Positions 13,715 through 27,279 of a DNA stretch of 64,000 nucleotides are shown in pieces. The notes under the pieces were generated by a model. That model saw only the letters and a list, made by a program, of their open reading frames with translations. It was not told where the DNA came from and made no database searches. Each line of letters opens with the position of its first letter. Positions within the stretch are counted from its first letter, which is position 1. Made by a program: the position numbers and the translations under genes. Source of the DNA: Stercorarius parasiticus (taxonomy: Eukaryota; Chordata; Aves; Charadriiformes; Stercorariidae); assembly GCA_013396915.1 (NCBI GenBank), contig VWZL01000329.1:194450-258449 (forward strand). Reading direction: 5' to 3'.

Positions 13715-13885
13715 TCAGATTTAATGATGGATCGGCTGCCTTTAATAAATGTTTATGTTCAAAGAATTTACACCAGTGCTCACAGACAGCTAATGAGGGA
13801 CATTTCAATGCATAAAAGCAGTGCGAACACAGTAATTAACTTTGTTGCTGATTCATTTTTAATCATTTAAACGCTCCAGAGATTT
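13715..13885. other. Short AT-rich intronic island
   Basis: About 170 bases of AT-rich sequence contain TTTAATAAATG, a homeobox-like AGTAATTAAC and a TTTTTAATCATTTAAA run between GC-rich flanks. It looks like a candidate conserved non-coding element. No coding signal is seen. Confidence 0.3.
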
Positions 13886-16800
13886 GCAGTGTCCTTTAAG
13901 TCAACAAAATCGTTTCCAAAGGGCATGCTGCCAACGCCCTTCATGCACACGAGCAGATGCGTAACTCCCACCTTCCTAAATAACCGTCCAGCACCGACTG
14001 AGGGTCTGACAAAGCCCAAAGCCAGGAAGCAGCGGGAGGTGAGGGCTTCCCAGCGTAGTGCTCGTGGAGCCCAGCTCAGCATCCCTCCCCCTACCGCTGG
14101 GTCGGGGCAGACAGCCCCCAGCAAGCCCACACACTCCAGCCCAGCGTGAGCCCAGCCACTGGGTGAGACCCTGCGGCTCACGGAGAAAGGCTGGGGTCTC
14201 CCCCTCTCCCATTTACAGGGCAACTCTCTCTGCAAGGGAAACTTTAAAAAATGAATATTCCTTTACAAAAAAAATCACATACTATGCCCCAGCTGCTGCA
14301 GTGATTCCCTAATTAAAACCTGGTGTCAGAGATATGTTGCCCACTGGGTGATCTTTCAGTGCTCAGGAGTGAGCAAAGGGATGGGACAATGTGCTGGCAC
14401 CACCAACAAGCCACACGGCCCAGCAGCGGGTCCCCACCGACCCCACGTCACACGCCAGCGCTGAGAACGGGGGACTCTAGTCACATCTAATGCACCAGCT
14501 GCCAGGGATGCAGACGTGACACAGTCATCATGCAGAGGATCCAGGGCTGCAGACACCTGTCTCCAGACGCAAATGCCAGGTGCTGATGGCCCCAAGCCTG
14601 GGTGGCTGCTGTCCTGACAGAGCGTCTTGGGCACCGCCTGCCCCAGGAGCCTGCTCGGGTCCCTGCTCCCAGCCCAGTGGCAGCAATTAGCGCACACACC
14701 AGCCCCAGCCGTCCCCGGAGAACACATCATGGGGCAGAAACCATAGACAGCACCTCGATGGACACCGAAGGTCACCAGGGACCGGCACCCTTCACTTTTC
14801 AGCTTCATGAAGCATCCGTGCCCACAGCCATGCCAGCTTATGAGCTGTATTTCTTGCTACCGAAGTGAAGGTTACAACAAATTGCCGCGTTTACAAACAA
14901 CGTCATGGAAGAGAGAGCAAGAACATGCATCATTAATATTGAAGGCCTGGCACCCTGCGTGGATTTACCTTCCTGCGTTTCTCCCAGCGCCTTGGCAGGG
15001 GAAGCCCTCCCGGGGCCTGAGCAAGGGGCTCTGCAGCGCTCGAGCCCACCCAGAGGAGCGCAGGGGCAGGACCACAGCCCACAGGCAGATGTGGGCAAGG
15101 CAGTGACCAGGGAACACGCTGCCTTCAGGGCAGCTCCTCACACAAAAGTCTCTGCCGGAGGTTTCGTACCCGTTCCTCAGAGCCCAGGCACTCTCTGAAG
15201 TCAAGGAAATTTCAAAGCATCCTTGAAGCTTGCTGCCTTCCTCTCTTCTTACTAATTAACTTTAGCAAAATGCACCGTCAGTCAAGCCCACAAAACGGTC
15301 CGTGTCATTGGGCAAAGCCTAATGGGCTCCCATTTGTGTGTGAGCCAACCTGACCATTAGCAGAGAGCAATTAGTGAGGCAGAGTGCAGGAACCAGGTTT
15401 GCCCGCTCCCTCCTCTCCCTCCCGCAGGCACAGGGATGCGAGGACGGTGCAGCGACGCTCCCCGCCTGGCGGGGTCTGCTCTCCCGGGGCAGGCACAGTG
15501 CCCACCGCTCAGAGGCCAGCAGTGCCCCTTCTGCTGCCACAGCCCTAGGAGCATCCAAAACCAAAGGCAACGTGGAGCAGAGCCCCAGCAGCGCCGGTGC
15601 CCCCAGGGACCTGTCGCACCGGCACATGGGGAAGCCCGGGCTTGGCTCAAGTGCCATCCCTGGGTCAGGATTCAGCCAGGTGGATCCGTGAGGGAGCCAA
15701 ATGGGGCTCTCCCCTGTGCCAGCGCCTGTCTCCTGGCTCCGCTCCTGCAGACAGAGGCGCAGCGGAGCCTGCTGGGCAGGAGCCCAGCTCAGCCTGCAGC
15801 CAAACCTCCCAGGAAAAGCCCCTCTCTGTGAAAATAACGCTGGAGCATCCTAGAGGGTTACCTGGGAATCCTAAGGAGGAAAACTGCACCCCAAGATGCT
15901 GTAATTAGAGTCACTGCTCAAAGACAGCTGCAAATTAAACACCACCATCTTCCCTGTGTTCTGGAAAATATTGAAGGTTATTGGCACACACTACCTGCAG
16001 CAGGAAAAAGCTCTGTATTGAACATTTAGTCCAGGATTGGTAATGAATCGATATTCCCCAGTAGCTGGCTGTTTGGTTTCAGTTGTCTTAAAACAGATCT
16101 TGCTAAAAATACCTTTCCTGTAGTGTATCTGTAGCTAATGAGGTGGATTAGAGAGGCTGATGGGAACTGGAAACGGCACGGGTGTTTTGGGGCTGAAGTC
16201 GGTGGGCTCCTGGCATGGGGGGAAGCAGAGGGGTCTGGCTGTGCCCGGCGTGCCATCTCCCGGAGCGGAGGGAGCCAAGGCTGCTCTGGGCAATGGCAGG
16301 AGCTAAGACAGGAGGCACCATGAGAACAGCAGCTGTGAACAAGCACGACATTTGGAGCCGGCAAGGACAGGCGGATCAGGAGATGTCCCCTCCTGCTGGT
16401 TCTGCCACCTCCGCGTCAGACCAACTCCAGGGCAGGGGAAAATGTGGAAAACCAGGAGCTGATGTTTTCAGAGCATCAGAGGGGCTCAGATCTCATGCTG
16501 TTCTCAACCACGTTGAAGACCTACTTGGCCCCTCTGCTCGGCTCCCCATTGGGGCACAAAATGGGAAGGATGGAGCTGGACTGGGCACTCGGCTCTCACA
16601 GCAGCCAGGGATTTCTGAAGGCGAAGTCATGATGGGGAAAGTCTTTGCCTTTCCAACGGATCTGTGCTCAAGGCTACCTGCAGAGACCCCACCACACCGC
16701 AGTGATCCCCAAGCATGGGAGCATCACCTCTCCCTGGCTGGCAGCTGGGGAGAGACTCCAGCTCTGGCCAGGAGCAGCCTTCTGGCCCCGGGGGCCGGCA

Positions 16801-18649
16801 GGACCCTGCTCTCCTGCTCTCCGGCCTCTTGGCACAGCGACAGGAGCTCATCATGCTGCGGGTTAGACCTGCTCCACATTTAATTGCTCCACTTGCAAGG
16901 AGGAAAATCAATTCCACGTTTTATACATTAGCAGCCTCTGTGCTTAAGTTCTGGCACATTTGTGAGGTTAAAAAAAAAAGTAATAAAACCAGGGAAGTGT
17001 CATTTAATTGTTTTAGCTGAACTAATTTGGAGCCTCCGCTGCTCCGGCGTGGTCTCTCCATCGATCCAGACACAAAGCCAGGCCCCGGGCAGCACGCTGC
17101 TCACCCGGCCGCGCTCCCATCGCTGCCCCCGCCTCACTCGGCAGCTGCCTGTCACCACTGCCATGCACTGTCACAAGCTGCATCCCTCCCAGTCACAGAG
17201 GAGTCCCTTCACATAGAGGATCCCAGGTTGAACCATGGCTCGAGGCAGGAGGTTGGATGCTCCATGCTCACTGCCCCTTGGTGCCGAAGTGTGTGTGGGA
17301 GGGGGACACAGCTCCCACCTCCTGGACCAGCACCACATGGGGTGCCCGCAGGTGCCCTTACGTGCCCCAGGCAGGGTCTGTCCCAGCACCCAGCCCCTTC
17401 CCTTCAGACCAGGCACTGGTAAGTGCTGCCCTGGCTGGGCTCTGCGGCTCTGGGCTTCCTGCGAGGAGCCATGAGCACTTCTGCAGGAGCAGCACCATGA
17501 GTTTCAGTCCTGCACTGCCTGCGGGGCTCCCAGCCACGGGCTCTCCGCAGTGACCCTGCGCAGGGGAAGCACAAGAGCCTGGAGATCTCCCAGGGCCACG
17601 GACTGCATGGGGGAATCCCAGCTCAGGACTTGGGGGGTGCTTCCCAGCCAGGCCCTGACCATGCACAGCTCCCCTCTGAGCGAGGGGCTCAGCCAGGACC
17701 TATGTTCTGCTCCATCACCAGCCTGCTACTCTGGATGCCCTTTATCAAACCACTGCTGCTCCTGTCCTTACATGCCTGTATTGCAGGGCTGCTCCCAGCT
17801 GTCTGCTTTTAGGCGATGCAGGATGGGTGACAGTGTCTGATGTCAGGGGAGGAAGCATTTGGGGTAGGACAGACCTGCTGAGGGGTGAGAGCAGGCAAAG
17901 GACACTACTACATCTGTTCTCCAAAGGTCAGAAACCAGCATCCTCACACCACAGGCATGACTCATGTCTGCCCAGCAAGGAGACAAACCAGGACCCCAGC
18001 AGAGCTGGGAGTGAGCACCATGTCACGGTGCCTCCCAACCTGCTTGGCAGCCGACGTGCTTGCCCTGCTCTGGAACAGGGGACATCTGCTGGGAAACTGC
18101 TGTTGAGACGGAGGGGCAAAGCAAGCTTGGTGCATGGTCCCGTGTGCTGCCTCCCACCACTCAAAAGGCTTCGACACACTGACTGCACCAGATGTCCTTC
18201 TCTGCTCGAGCTCGCAGGCACCCAGGACTGGACCGAGCCCTCCTCTGCCTCCTGAGGCTAATGCCGAGCACAAGCTCCATGTCCCTGCCCAAGAGCAGCC
18301 CAGAGCTCCTGCAGTGCTCCACAAACAACTGGGTTGGACACCGTGGGGATCAGGGGGTGAACTGCCTGCAGCACCGAGTGTAGGACCACAGGCGGGGGAT
18401 GAACCTATGGACAGAGGATGAGCCCACGGGTGCTGTGACCTGCTCACACGCAGTACTCACTGCCTCTCTGCAAGCACCCCAGAGCTCCTCACAAAAGCCT
18501 TTACTGAAATTAAAATCCCACCATCTCCTGCTGGAGATGCACTCGCTGTTCTCTGCAAATCATTAGAGATCTCAGACAGACCCACACCTATCTGAGTTCA
18601 GAGAGACAAGACGGAGGAGGACAGGGACTGTCCCTCTCACACAGCCAGA

Positions 18650-18767
18650 GATAAAAGGCGACGGCAGAAGGGTGCTGAAGCACACTGAGTGGGGCTGCAG
18701 GGAGGGTAGCCATGCCGTCCCGTGGGCTGGTCATTCACTCGTGTTTTGGAGGCCCCTTCACGCAGGT
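18650..18767 (+). promoter_or_regulatory. Possible antisense first exon: TATA-like box, ATG and consensus splice donor
   Basis: On the plus strand, inside HS3ST2 intron 1, GATAAAAGG (18650-18658) resembles a TATA box. An ATG follows at 18712 with G at -3, then an 18-codon open frame. A strong donor, CGCAG|GTGAGTGT, has its exon boundary at 18765/18766. The spacing suits a small first exon of an antisense transcript. The peptide has no recognised similarity and no downstream exon was identified. All three signals can arise by chance in sequence of this composition. Confidence 0.15.
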
Positions 18768-19283
18768 GAGTGTTTCCTCAGATGGGATGGGAAACCTGTT
18801 ATTGTCCCGGCTCCGGTTCCCGGTGGGGCTGGGGCTCGGGCGGTTGCAGCCGCCGCGCTGCCGTGGCTCCAGCGGCCATTTCCCGCGGCCGGGGGCGGGA
18901 CGAGCCGCGCAGGGCTGGGGCACGGCTGCCCTGCCCGGAGCCGGCCCGGCCCCCACCCCGCTGGGCACTGCGGGAGGAGGAGGGAAAACTCCCCGAGTGC
19001 GGCCGGGCGACAGGCTCCATCGGCATCCCACGGCCGCTCGCCCGTGCGGACCGGAGCGCCGGCTCCCGCCCCGCCGGTGCGCCGAGGGACGTGGCGGCAG
19101 CCGCCGCGACAGCGGGAGCGGACCCGGGACGCGAGTCTGCCACCGAGAGCGCCGGGAGGGGAGAGGGCGGTGGGGACCGGTCGGGGGTGATCGCGGTCCC
19201 GCCGGCCGGGCAGGGCAGGGGGTGCCCGGGCAAGGCGGGGGCTGCCCGGGCGTGCGGGGGCCGGTCCCGCAGCGCCGCCCTCA

Positions 19284-19439
<156 letters not shown>

Positions 19440-20067
19440 NNNNNNNNNNNNNNNNNNNNNNNNNNNNNNNNNNNNNNNNNNNNNNNNNNNNNNNNNNNNN
19501 NNNNNNNNNNNNNNNNNNNNNNNNNNNNNNNNNNNNNNNNNNNNNNNNNNNNNNNNNNNNNNNNNNNNNNNNNNNNNNNNNNNNNNNNNNNNNNNNNNNN
19601 NNNNNNNNNNNNNNNNNNNNNNNNNNNNNNNNNNNNNNNNNNNNNNNNNNNNNNNNNNNNNNNNNNNNNNNNNNNNNNNNNNNNNNNNNNNNNNNNNNNN
19701 NNNNNNNNNNNNNNNNNNNNNNNNNNNNNNNNNNNNNNNNNNNNNNNNNNNNNNNNNNNNNNNNNNNNNNNNNNNNNNNNNNNNNNNNNNNNNNNNNNNN
19801 NNNNNNNNNNNNNNNNNNNNNNNNNNNNNNNNNNNNNNNNNNNNNNNNNNNNNNNNNNNNNNNNNNNNNNNNNNNNNNNNNNNNNNNNNNNNNNNNNNNN
19901 NNNNNNNNNNNNNNNNNNNNNNNNNNNNNNNNNNNNNNNNNNNNNNNNNNNNNNNNNNNNNNNNNNNNNNNNNNNNNNNNNNNNNNNNNNNNNNNNNNNN
20001 NNNNNNNNNNNNNNNNNNNNNNNNNNNNNNNNNNNNNNNNNNNNNNNNNNNNNNNNNNNNNNNNNNN
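19440..20067. other. Assembly gap (628 N) over HS3ST2 exon 1
   Basis: This is an unbroken run of N. It lies in the most GC-rich part of the window, where short-read assemblies of bird genomes often fail. By comparison with human HS3ST2 it should contain the start codon, about 110 codons of the N-terminal anchor and stem region, and probably part of the 5' UTR. Whether 628 is a measured or a placeholder length cannot be told from the sequence. Open frames that run through the N block carry no information. Confidence 0.99.
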
Positions 20068-20520
20068 GGCTCCACCGTGCCGCTGGGGGTGGAGGGCAGG
20101 GATGGAGGCGCCCGCTGTCCCACCCGGCCCTGCAGGCAGCTCCGAACCCGCAGCGAGTCCTCAACTAGCCAGAGAAGCGGTTGCGGGGCCGGGGGCATCC
20201 CCGTCTGCCCCCGCAGCCCGGGCTGGGACAGGCCGGCCGGGAGCGGTGCCCCCGCACAGCCGCCGGGCCGGGAACGCGAACCGGCAGCAGAGCGGGTGTG
20301 AGCAGCCACCGGTTCGGGAGCCGGGCAGGCAGGGGGCACAGCTGTCAGCAGGCTGGGGAGCTGCTGGTAGGGAAGCAACGTGCCCAGCCGGTCCCTAGGG
20401 ATGCTCCTTCCTGGGTACCGGAACCGCTCTGCCCCGCAGCCAGCTTCCTCCGAGGGAGGGGACGGGAGGAAAGAGAGGCCGCCCCGCACGGTAGCAACGA
20501 TTTCTGTCCTCAGCAAGGCC

Positions 20521-23500
20521 AGGGAGAGCAGCCATCGGCTGCTGTGGTACCACAGGCAAATAAGAAGGAAAGGCTTGAAGAACATGCAAGAATTAAATTT
20601 CTCTGCCAGGCTGGGGATGCTCAGCCTCACCTGTATGGTTTGTGATGCCCTACAAGCAGGCTGATCCAGGAAAACCACAAGGCTGTTGCAGAATATGGGT
20701 GAAGGTTGTTGTTCCACCCGCATCCCTCTGCTTGACACGGCTTTCTTCCCTCTCATGCCCTGACATCCCAGGCTTCTGCTTGGTTGCTCATGCTAAAGCC
20801 AACGGCCTGTGTGCAGCACCACTTAAACATTAACAGTCATCGCCCCTGCTTTCTCAGCACGGAAAGCTTGTTCAGCTGCAGAAAACTACTTGTCTTGTTA
20901 CTTGGGAAGAAGGATGATAATAGAGAGAGACAGGCAAAAAGTGCCAGCCCAACACAAACAAGGATGCTTCAAGCTCCCTGGCAGCCAGTCCAGGGTGGGT
21001 ATGAGGTTTTGTCTTGTGCAACACCCAGGAACTCAGTGCAGAGGTAAAGAAAGACAGAAAAGACAGCTGAAAAGCAGTGCTTTCAGCAGCCTCTTTCACC
21101 TGTGCTGGTGTGGGAGCAGTGGGATTGGACCTCCGTGGGTGTTTAAAAATAGTTTCTTAAGGAAGAAAGAGTCTGCTGGCTCAGGAGAGCTCTGGAACTG
21201 GAGGGCAGGGGCTGAGTCCTTGTGGGGCCAACCTCATCATCCTGATGTGATGTGACCCACACGGGTTTTGCATTTGGTACCTTGTGTGCTGCTGTGTGTG
21301 ACAGCAGCTTCTGGCAGGGTGGGCTGGGCACCAGCACCTCTGTGCAGGACAAGGCAGGGAGACAGAGCTGTGCATCCAGTGTCAGCCCGGAGAACCCGGC
21401 CAGCACTGGACTATTCCTGGCTGGTGTAAACTCACCCACCGGGCTGTATATTCCCCCCCGAGCCGGTGCAGCACCCAGCAGGGAGGTGGCATGGATGGAG
21501 CCCACAGGGCTTCAGCCCCTGTGCCGGGGCATGCTGCCCTGCCCGGGCAGTGGTAGCAGGGCAAGAACACCAGAATGGGGATATCTGAAGGGTCAGGCAT
21601 CAGCAGGCTCCCCTTCCAGTGGCAGAAGGTGTCCGTCACTCAGTTCCGCTCCATGACAAACTGCCAAAATAAATCTGTGGAAAAGTTGCTTTTTCCATTT
21701 TTAGCCGTTTTATTACCTCCGTGTGGTGATCCAGCCTCGGCAGCAAACACATTGCTTTGGCATGAACATTAGAGGCGTCTGGATAAATAAAGCTGGCGTG
21801 GATGCCTAGACACCTCCAGGTTTCTCTGCTTGCAAGGGAGGAATGTTTTGTAAAGCTGACAATTTTGCTTTAAGTCTTTATATCTTTGCAGGGCGTGTCT
21901 TTTCCATGACATGTTTGCTGTTTACACCCCACTCCACATAAACAACAGCTTTCTGGTGTTTTTGGCACACTCCCGGCCCTGCCGCCTGTGCTAGCAGGAG
22001 CCCCAGGAGTCAGCCCTGAGCCGGATCCCCCCGGGGGGGAAGCCAAACACGGTGCTGCTGCATGAGCTGCCCCAGCATCATGGGAGGAAGGAGCCCTTCG
22101 ACTCGCTGCAGGACATTCCCCTGTCACCATTCAGCACTTTGCAGCGTGGGGGCTGGAGGAACCACTGCTGTGAGCTCTGGAGAAGGTCCTGCGCCCCCTT
22201 CACCCGTTCAAGAACTGAGCTGGCACTGCATTTTGCTGCCAGTCTTACACCTTCCTCTCCTTTGCCTTCTTTTCTCCACCTCCATTAGCCCCTTTTCAGG
22301 CTCCCACCAGTGCCCCCACCTCCTCCTCACCTCTCCTGGGTTCCTGGCTCTCTTCCCAAGTTGATCTTTACCATCCTTCCTCCTTCATCTCTCACAGACT
22401 CTCTGATGTCCCTGCTGGGGTGGGATTTACCCAAGCAGCTCAAGACCCCACTGCCTTGCCCGGCATTAACGCTGAAAGTCCCTCACATAGTCCTGTCCCT
22501 CCCAGGCCAGTTGCAGCTCATAGCACAGTCCTGGATGCTGGTTTGCCCCAGGACAGTTTCTCCAAATGCCCCCAGGAAGCCCCTTGTGTTCCTGTCTACC
22601 CACCCTGTCCAGAGCAGCGCCCAGCTCATGGGACCACGGGGGCTGTGGCCAGACAGCACTCATGACACGAACACCATGGAAGGAATTTGGAACGTGTCCC
22701 CGTTCCTCAGCCCTCTTGCCTTGCTTCCCCCCCAAGGCACTGATCACCCTGGGCCATGAACTGACAGCAGGCAGAACCGCTGCCGAGGGGCTCCTGGCAC
22801 AGTGGGTTTGCCAGGGAGGACCCGGATCAAGGGCTTATCCTAAGCAGAGGCAGCTGATGGGCAGGCAAAAAGAGAAAGGCTGCAAAAATGTAGGGATCAG
22901 AAGATTGTTACAGAAATACACAAAGAAAGTCTGCGCCAGGAGCACATGAAACCTATAGAAAAAAAAGAGAAGCAATAAAATGCATACTGGAAATAGCAAA
23001 TAAGATTAAAGGTGATATTCTACCCTTGATGTCTTCAGGTTGTAGGCAGAAGAGATCAAGGTTAGAATTTATTTCCAGAGCCAAAAAAAGCCCTCAGGGC
23101 CAAAGTGTCATTGTTAATCCAGTTTTCTGTGTCTAATATGTATGTCATTAACAACCTTTTGTTTCTGGGCTGCCACCTCTCTTGGTGCTGGGAATTGATG
23201 GCTGAACAGTACATGTACCTGGACAGGGGATCTTCAGTGCTCCGGGGCAGCTGGAGCTGAGCTGCTCCAGCCTCATGGCCCTGGCAATGTCCTTGAATGC
23301 CTGCATGAAGCCTCTGCCGTAAGGTCTGCTGCTCTTGAGTGTCTCCCAGTTCTTCTCCTGGCAGGAAACTTGCACCTGGAAAAAGGACATTTCAGTGTTT
23401 TGCAGCCGGGAAGTGGAGGAGCAAGGGATCCAGCCGAGCTAGATCTGTGAGCAGCAGTGAGGGGCCAGAAGGGCGTGAGGACAGGAGTTGGGGCTGATGG

Positions 23501-23744
23501 TGCTTGGAGACCTGCTGCATGTCCCCCAGGACCACTGCGGGTGCTGGGATGGGTACATACCAGTGGGACCCAGCCATTCCCAAATGCTGGGCCTGTGTTC
23601 TCTCTCCCACTCGGGTGGTTCTTCCTCCCTCCTCTTTGGTGCAGCCCTTGCACCATCCCAGCTCTGGCGAGAACCACAGGCTTGGTGATGCAGAAGGTGG
23701 AAGTGATATTCAGCCCTATCAGCCCTGGCCTCAGAGCTGCTTAA
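20521..23744. other. HS3ST2 upstream flank, proximal part, no supported gene
   Basis: Mixed-composition unique sequence. AT-rich stretches occur near 21650-21950 and 22870-23170, the latter with A-runs and a plus-strand AATAAA near 22974. No open frame shows recognisable domains. This part may hold distal promoter elements of HS3ST2, but none can be named from sequence alone. Confidence 0.6.
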
Positions 23745-23965
23745 ATAGAGTAGAGTAGACTATTTCAGTTGGAAGGGACCTATGACAATCACCTGGTTCA
23801 ACTGCCTGATCAATTCAGGGCTGACCAAGTTAAAGCGTGTTATTAAGGGCATTGTCCAAATGCCTTGTAAACACGGACAGGCTTGGGGCATCAGCCACCT
23901 CTCTAGGAAGCCTGCTCCAGTGTTTGACCACCCTCTCAGTAAAGAAATGCTTCCGAAGGCTGATC
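23745..23965 (-). mobile_element. CR1 LINE fragment, 3' end, antisense
   Basis: Read on the minus strand, this is the 3' end of a CR1 non-LTR retrotransposon: the interior around TGATGCCCCAAGCC, GGTTGAACCAGGTGATTGTC and GGTCCCTTCCAAC, ending in a degenerate TCTAC/TCTAT tail at 23745. It is more diverged than the two plus-strand copies, so probably older. It is 5'-truncated like most avian CR1 copies. The inner boundary near 23965 is approximate. Confidence 0.88.
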
Positions 23966-26900
23966 CTGGCTCTCGCAACCCCCTCAGCTCATCACCACCA
24001 AACTCAACGCCGGCTGGCAGGTCTTCCAGCTCTGAAGTGTGGGGTCTCCCAAGGGCAGCAGAGCCCAAAAGTGCCTGTCAGACAGCAGAGTGGAGGCAGA
24101 GGCTTTCTGAGCCGCCTTGAATTGAGTCCGAAACTCCTGTTAAGCCTCGTTAATCAGTTGTAAATGTACTGTATTCTGAATCAGGCCAGAAACAATAAAT
24201 TTAATTTTGTCTCTGACTCAAGCTACTTTGGTCCTAATTCTGAGCCTCTCGCCCAGCCGGAGCAGCCAGCCCTGGCCATGCTGCACAAACTCATTTGATT
24301 CTGAAATGCATTTTTAAGCAGGATGGAGCGGTGCTTAAAAGCTAAATGGCTTCCCCCGGCTGTAATCACTGCTAGCAGAGTCCTGGAATGAAAGGGATAA
24401 AGTCTGGGGGTGGGGGGATGTTCTAATCTTACTGAGTAGATTACAGAGATTACTGCAATTTAATCCTTACATATCTGTCACTGACGCTACAAAGACCATA
24501 ACTGGAGGTAGGCAGGGGCATGCCAGCGCCCTTCGAGCTCCCACCCCTCGTAGCGGATGGCCATGCTGAAGCCCTGCCGCCCACCACTCCAGAGGCGATG
24601 GCTGCTCCCCCTGGGATTTGGTCTAGTGGACGCTGACCCCATCTGATGCCAGCAGATGAAGGTGCCAAGTTGGGCTGACCCTCTGTCTCCAGCCTGACCG
24701 GGCAGAGGCAGCTGCTGCAGGACTGTGGGCTGAATCCTGCCCACGGGGATGGGCATCTCCCGGCTGTGCTGGGGCTGGAGACCCTGGAAGGCCTGAGGAG
24801 GAGCCCCTGCCATGAGGAGGGAAGGGGAAGGGCCCCAGGAGCAGGCAGTGGAGGCAGGGCGAGGATGACCCATGGGGTCCTCACGTCCTGGCCCCTGAGG
24901 GCGGCTGGATCCTCCCTGTCTCCACCACGAGCATCCTTCCCACCCCTGAATGAGCCAGAGGAACCCCCCTGGTGTCAGAGGGCTCTGAGCGGTTGTGCCA
25001 GGTCTGTCTGCGTCTTGTGCTGTGGAGACGCTGTATGAACAGCACGGTGCAGAAAATGATGCAGTCGGCAGAGTTCACCTGCACGCTGCAGCAGGCAGGG
25101 ACCCTGTAACCATCCTCTGCTCCTCATCATTACACCATCACGCATGAAGCTCTCCCAGGCTCTCTGCAGCGGCTGCTTAGGTTAAATCTCATTATCATTC
25201 CTTGGGGATCACAGGGGCAGGAGCTCGTTCTCCAATAACTAGAAATATCTCTTTGGCTCACAGACCTTCACAATTATATTTAACTGCAAATGAGGAATCT
25301 GTACTCAAACACAAGCTGGTAATTTTTTTTTTTAAAGCTTGTTTTCAGTGTCGCCTCATGTTCAGCCCAGCTCTTCTATAGCTTTATAACCTCATCCTCG
25401 CCTTACGTAAACTTTAAGGCAGAAAATAAGAAGCAAGCTGCCCCATTCATGCTGAAGGGAGAGAACTAGGTAATTCACACTCACTCCCAACACTGCTGTG
25501 TCCTCTGTATCTGTCGCTGGGTGGAAGAAGACCTGCTTCTTCTTCCTCACTGTACTTGTGAGACCCTCTCCATGTGCCAGGAGGTGTTACTCCCCACATT
25601 GGAAGGCACGGGCTGGCTAAAAAGCCACAAAAGATGAGGAGATCAGGGTGTGCTGGCAGAGGCCTCAGGCTGCAGGACAGCCATTGCTCCAGCGGGAGCA
25701 GCCCCCAGCCCAGGAGGGGTCCCCACAATCACCCCAACACCAGCATCAACCCACCTGCACCATCTCCCCGGGGCTGCTGGGCACCTGTGAGCCATTCCCT
25801 CCTCTTATGACCCCTCTGGGTGAGCACCTCCATGGCTCTAGTGCTGGGGAGCCATGGGACCACCTGGCATGGCACGGGGTACACACCTGAGCCTGCTCCA
25901 GCTCCTCACCTGAGCTCCATGCCCTGCCCACAGGAACCCCAAGCAGCACCAACTCCACTCCTGATATACCCACACAGCTAGAAGCTTTTAAAGTCTCACC
26001 CACTGCTAATTTAAACATCCTGACTAATCACCTCCGCACTCCTCACCTGGGGCTGCGGACGGGACCAGAGGAGATCTGCACCCACAAGGTCTCTCCATGG
26101 GGATGCTCATTAGGGACCTGGCTGTTGGGCTCGTTGGGCAGCTGGGGAGGGATGGTGCGGCCATACCAGACACGAGAGATTGTGACAGGCAGAACAGCAG
26201 AAGCTTCTGTGGCAGCTTTGCACTAAAATTAACTGATGTGAAATCAGTTCCTGGTGCACTTCCACGGGAGCCTGAGCTGTGAGCTCAGGCGAGAGGGAAC
26301 AAGTGAAGCGCTCCTTGTCTCAGCGAGCTGCAAGCAGGGCAGTGTGCGGGCAGCTGCCGGGCAGAGCGTGCCGGCAGCGCGGAGTGGCGGGGTGATGCCA
26401 GCCAGGGTGGGCAGGATCCGTCCTGCCCTGCACGATGGGCTGTGCCCGGAGCAGGGCTCCTGGTGGCTCACGCTGCCGGTGCCCTCCTCCCTGCAAAACC
26501 ATTGGCATCGACACCCCTCTCTGCTGTTGGGAACAGCCTAAACCGGCCGCTGGTGACATTGCAGTGTCCTCTGACTGTGCAGGAGGTGGCAGATGTGGCG
26601 GCCGGCAGAGCGGAGGCGGGAGGAGAGCTTGCAGCCTTCCCCAGCCCAGCACCTCCTGCAGCTCTGCCAGGCAGCATGGCCAGAGACCAAAAGCTCCCTC
26701 CCACCCTGCTGTGGGTGCTAATTCCCATCACAGCCCATGCGAGCTCAGGGAAGTAAATGCACCTAAAGGAGATGCTCTGCTGCCTTTCCTAGCAGTTAAT
26801 TACACCAGCCCCTGCTGAGGGTCGCAGGGGCATGGGCTATCTCCCCGCATCGGGTGCCTGTATCCTCAGGAGTGAGCAGTAACCACCCTGGCTGGGCCAG

Positions 26901-27279
26901 CGCTCAGGGAGCTGTGGCTTCACGGCACCGTGCCACCAGGAGCCAGTGGGGACTTGTGCTCTGCCTGGGCTGTGGCCTTTGCTCTCCTGCCAGCGTGGGG
27001 TGGGACACGTGTCGGGGCGACCACCCTCCAACTGCACCACAGAGCACGACCCTGAGCCCCGATTCACTCTGGTGCCACGAGGTTGTCCCATCTGCCGGGG
27101 CCCGTCGTGGTGGCACGGCACAGCAGTGCTGTACGTGCCAGGCGCGGGAGGAGCCGTGTGGCCACGGGGCTGGTGTTCTACCTGCCGGCGCAGCTGCCAG
27201 CTGCAGAAGGTGCGTTTCCCAGCGAGTCCGCATCCTTCAGATCAGAAGCGCTCTCCAGCAGGAGCACTTTGAAACACCC
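23966..27279. other. Gene-free stretch with AT-rich patches
   Basis: AT-rich segments at about 24120-24480 and 25120-25450 (with a T11 run at 25323-25333) alternate with GC-rich sequence at 24500-25080 and 26240-27230. Open frames in the GC-rich parts are compositional. I see no exon, RNA gene or mobile element. Confidence 0.6.
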
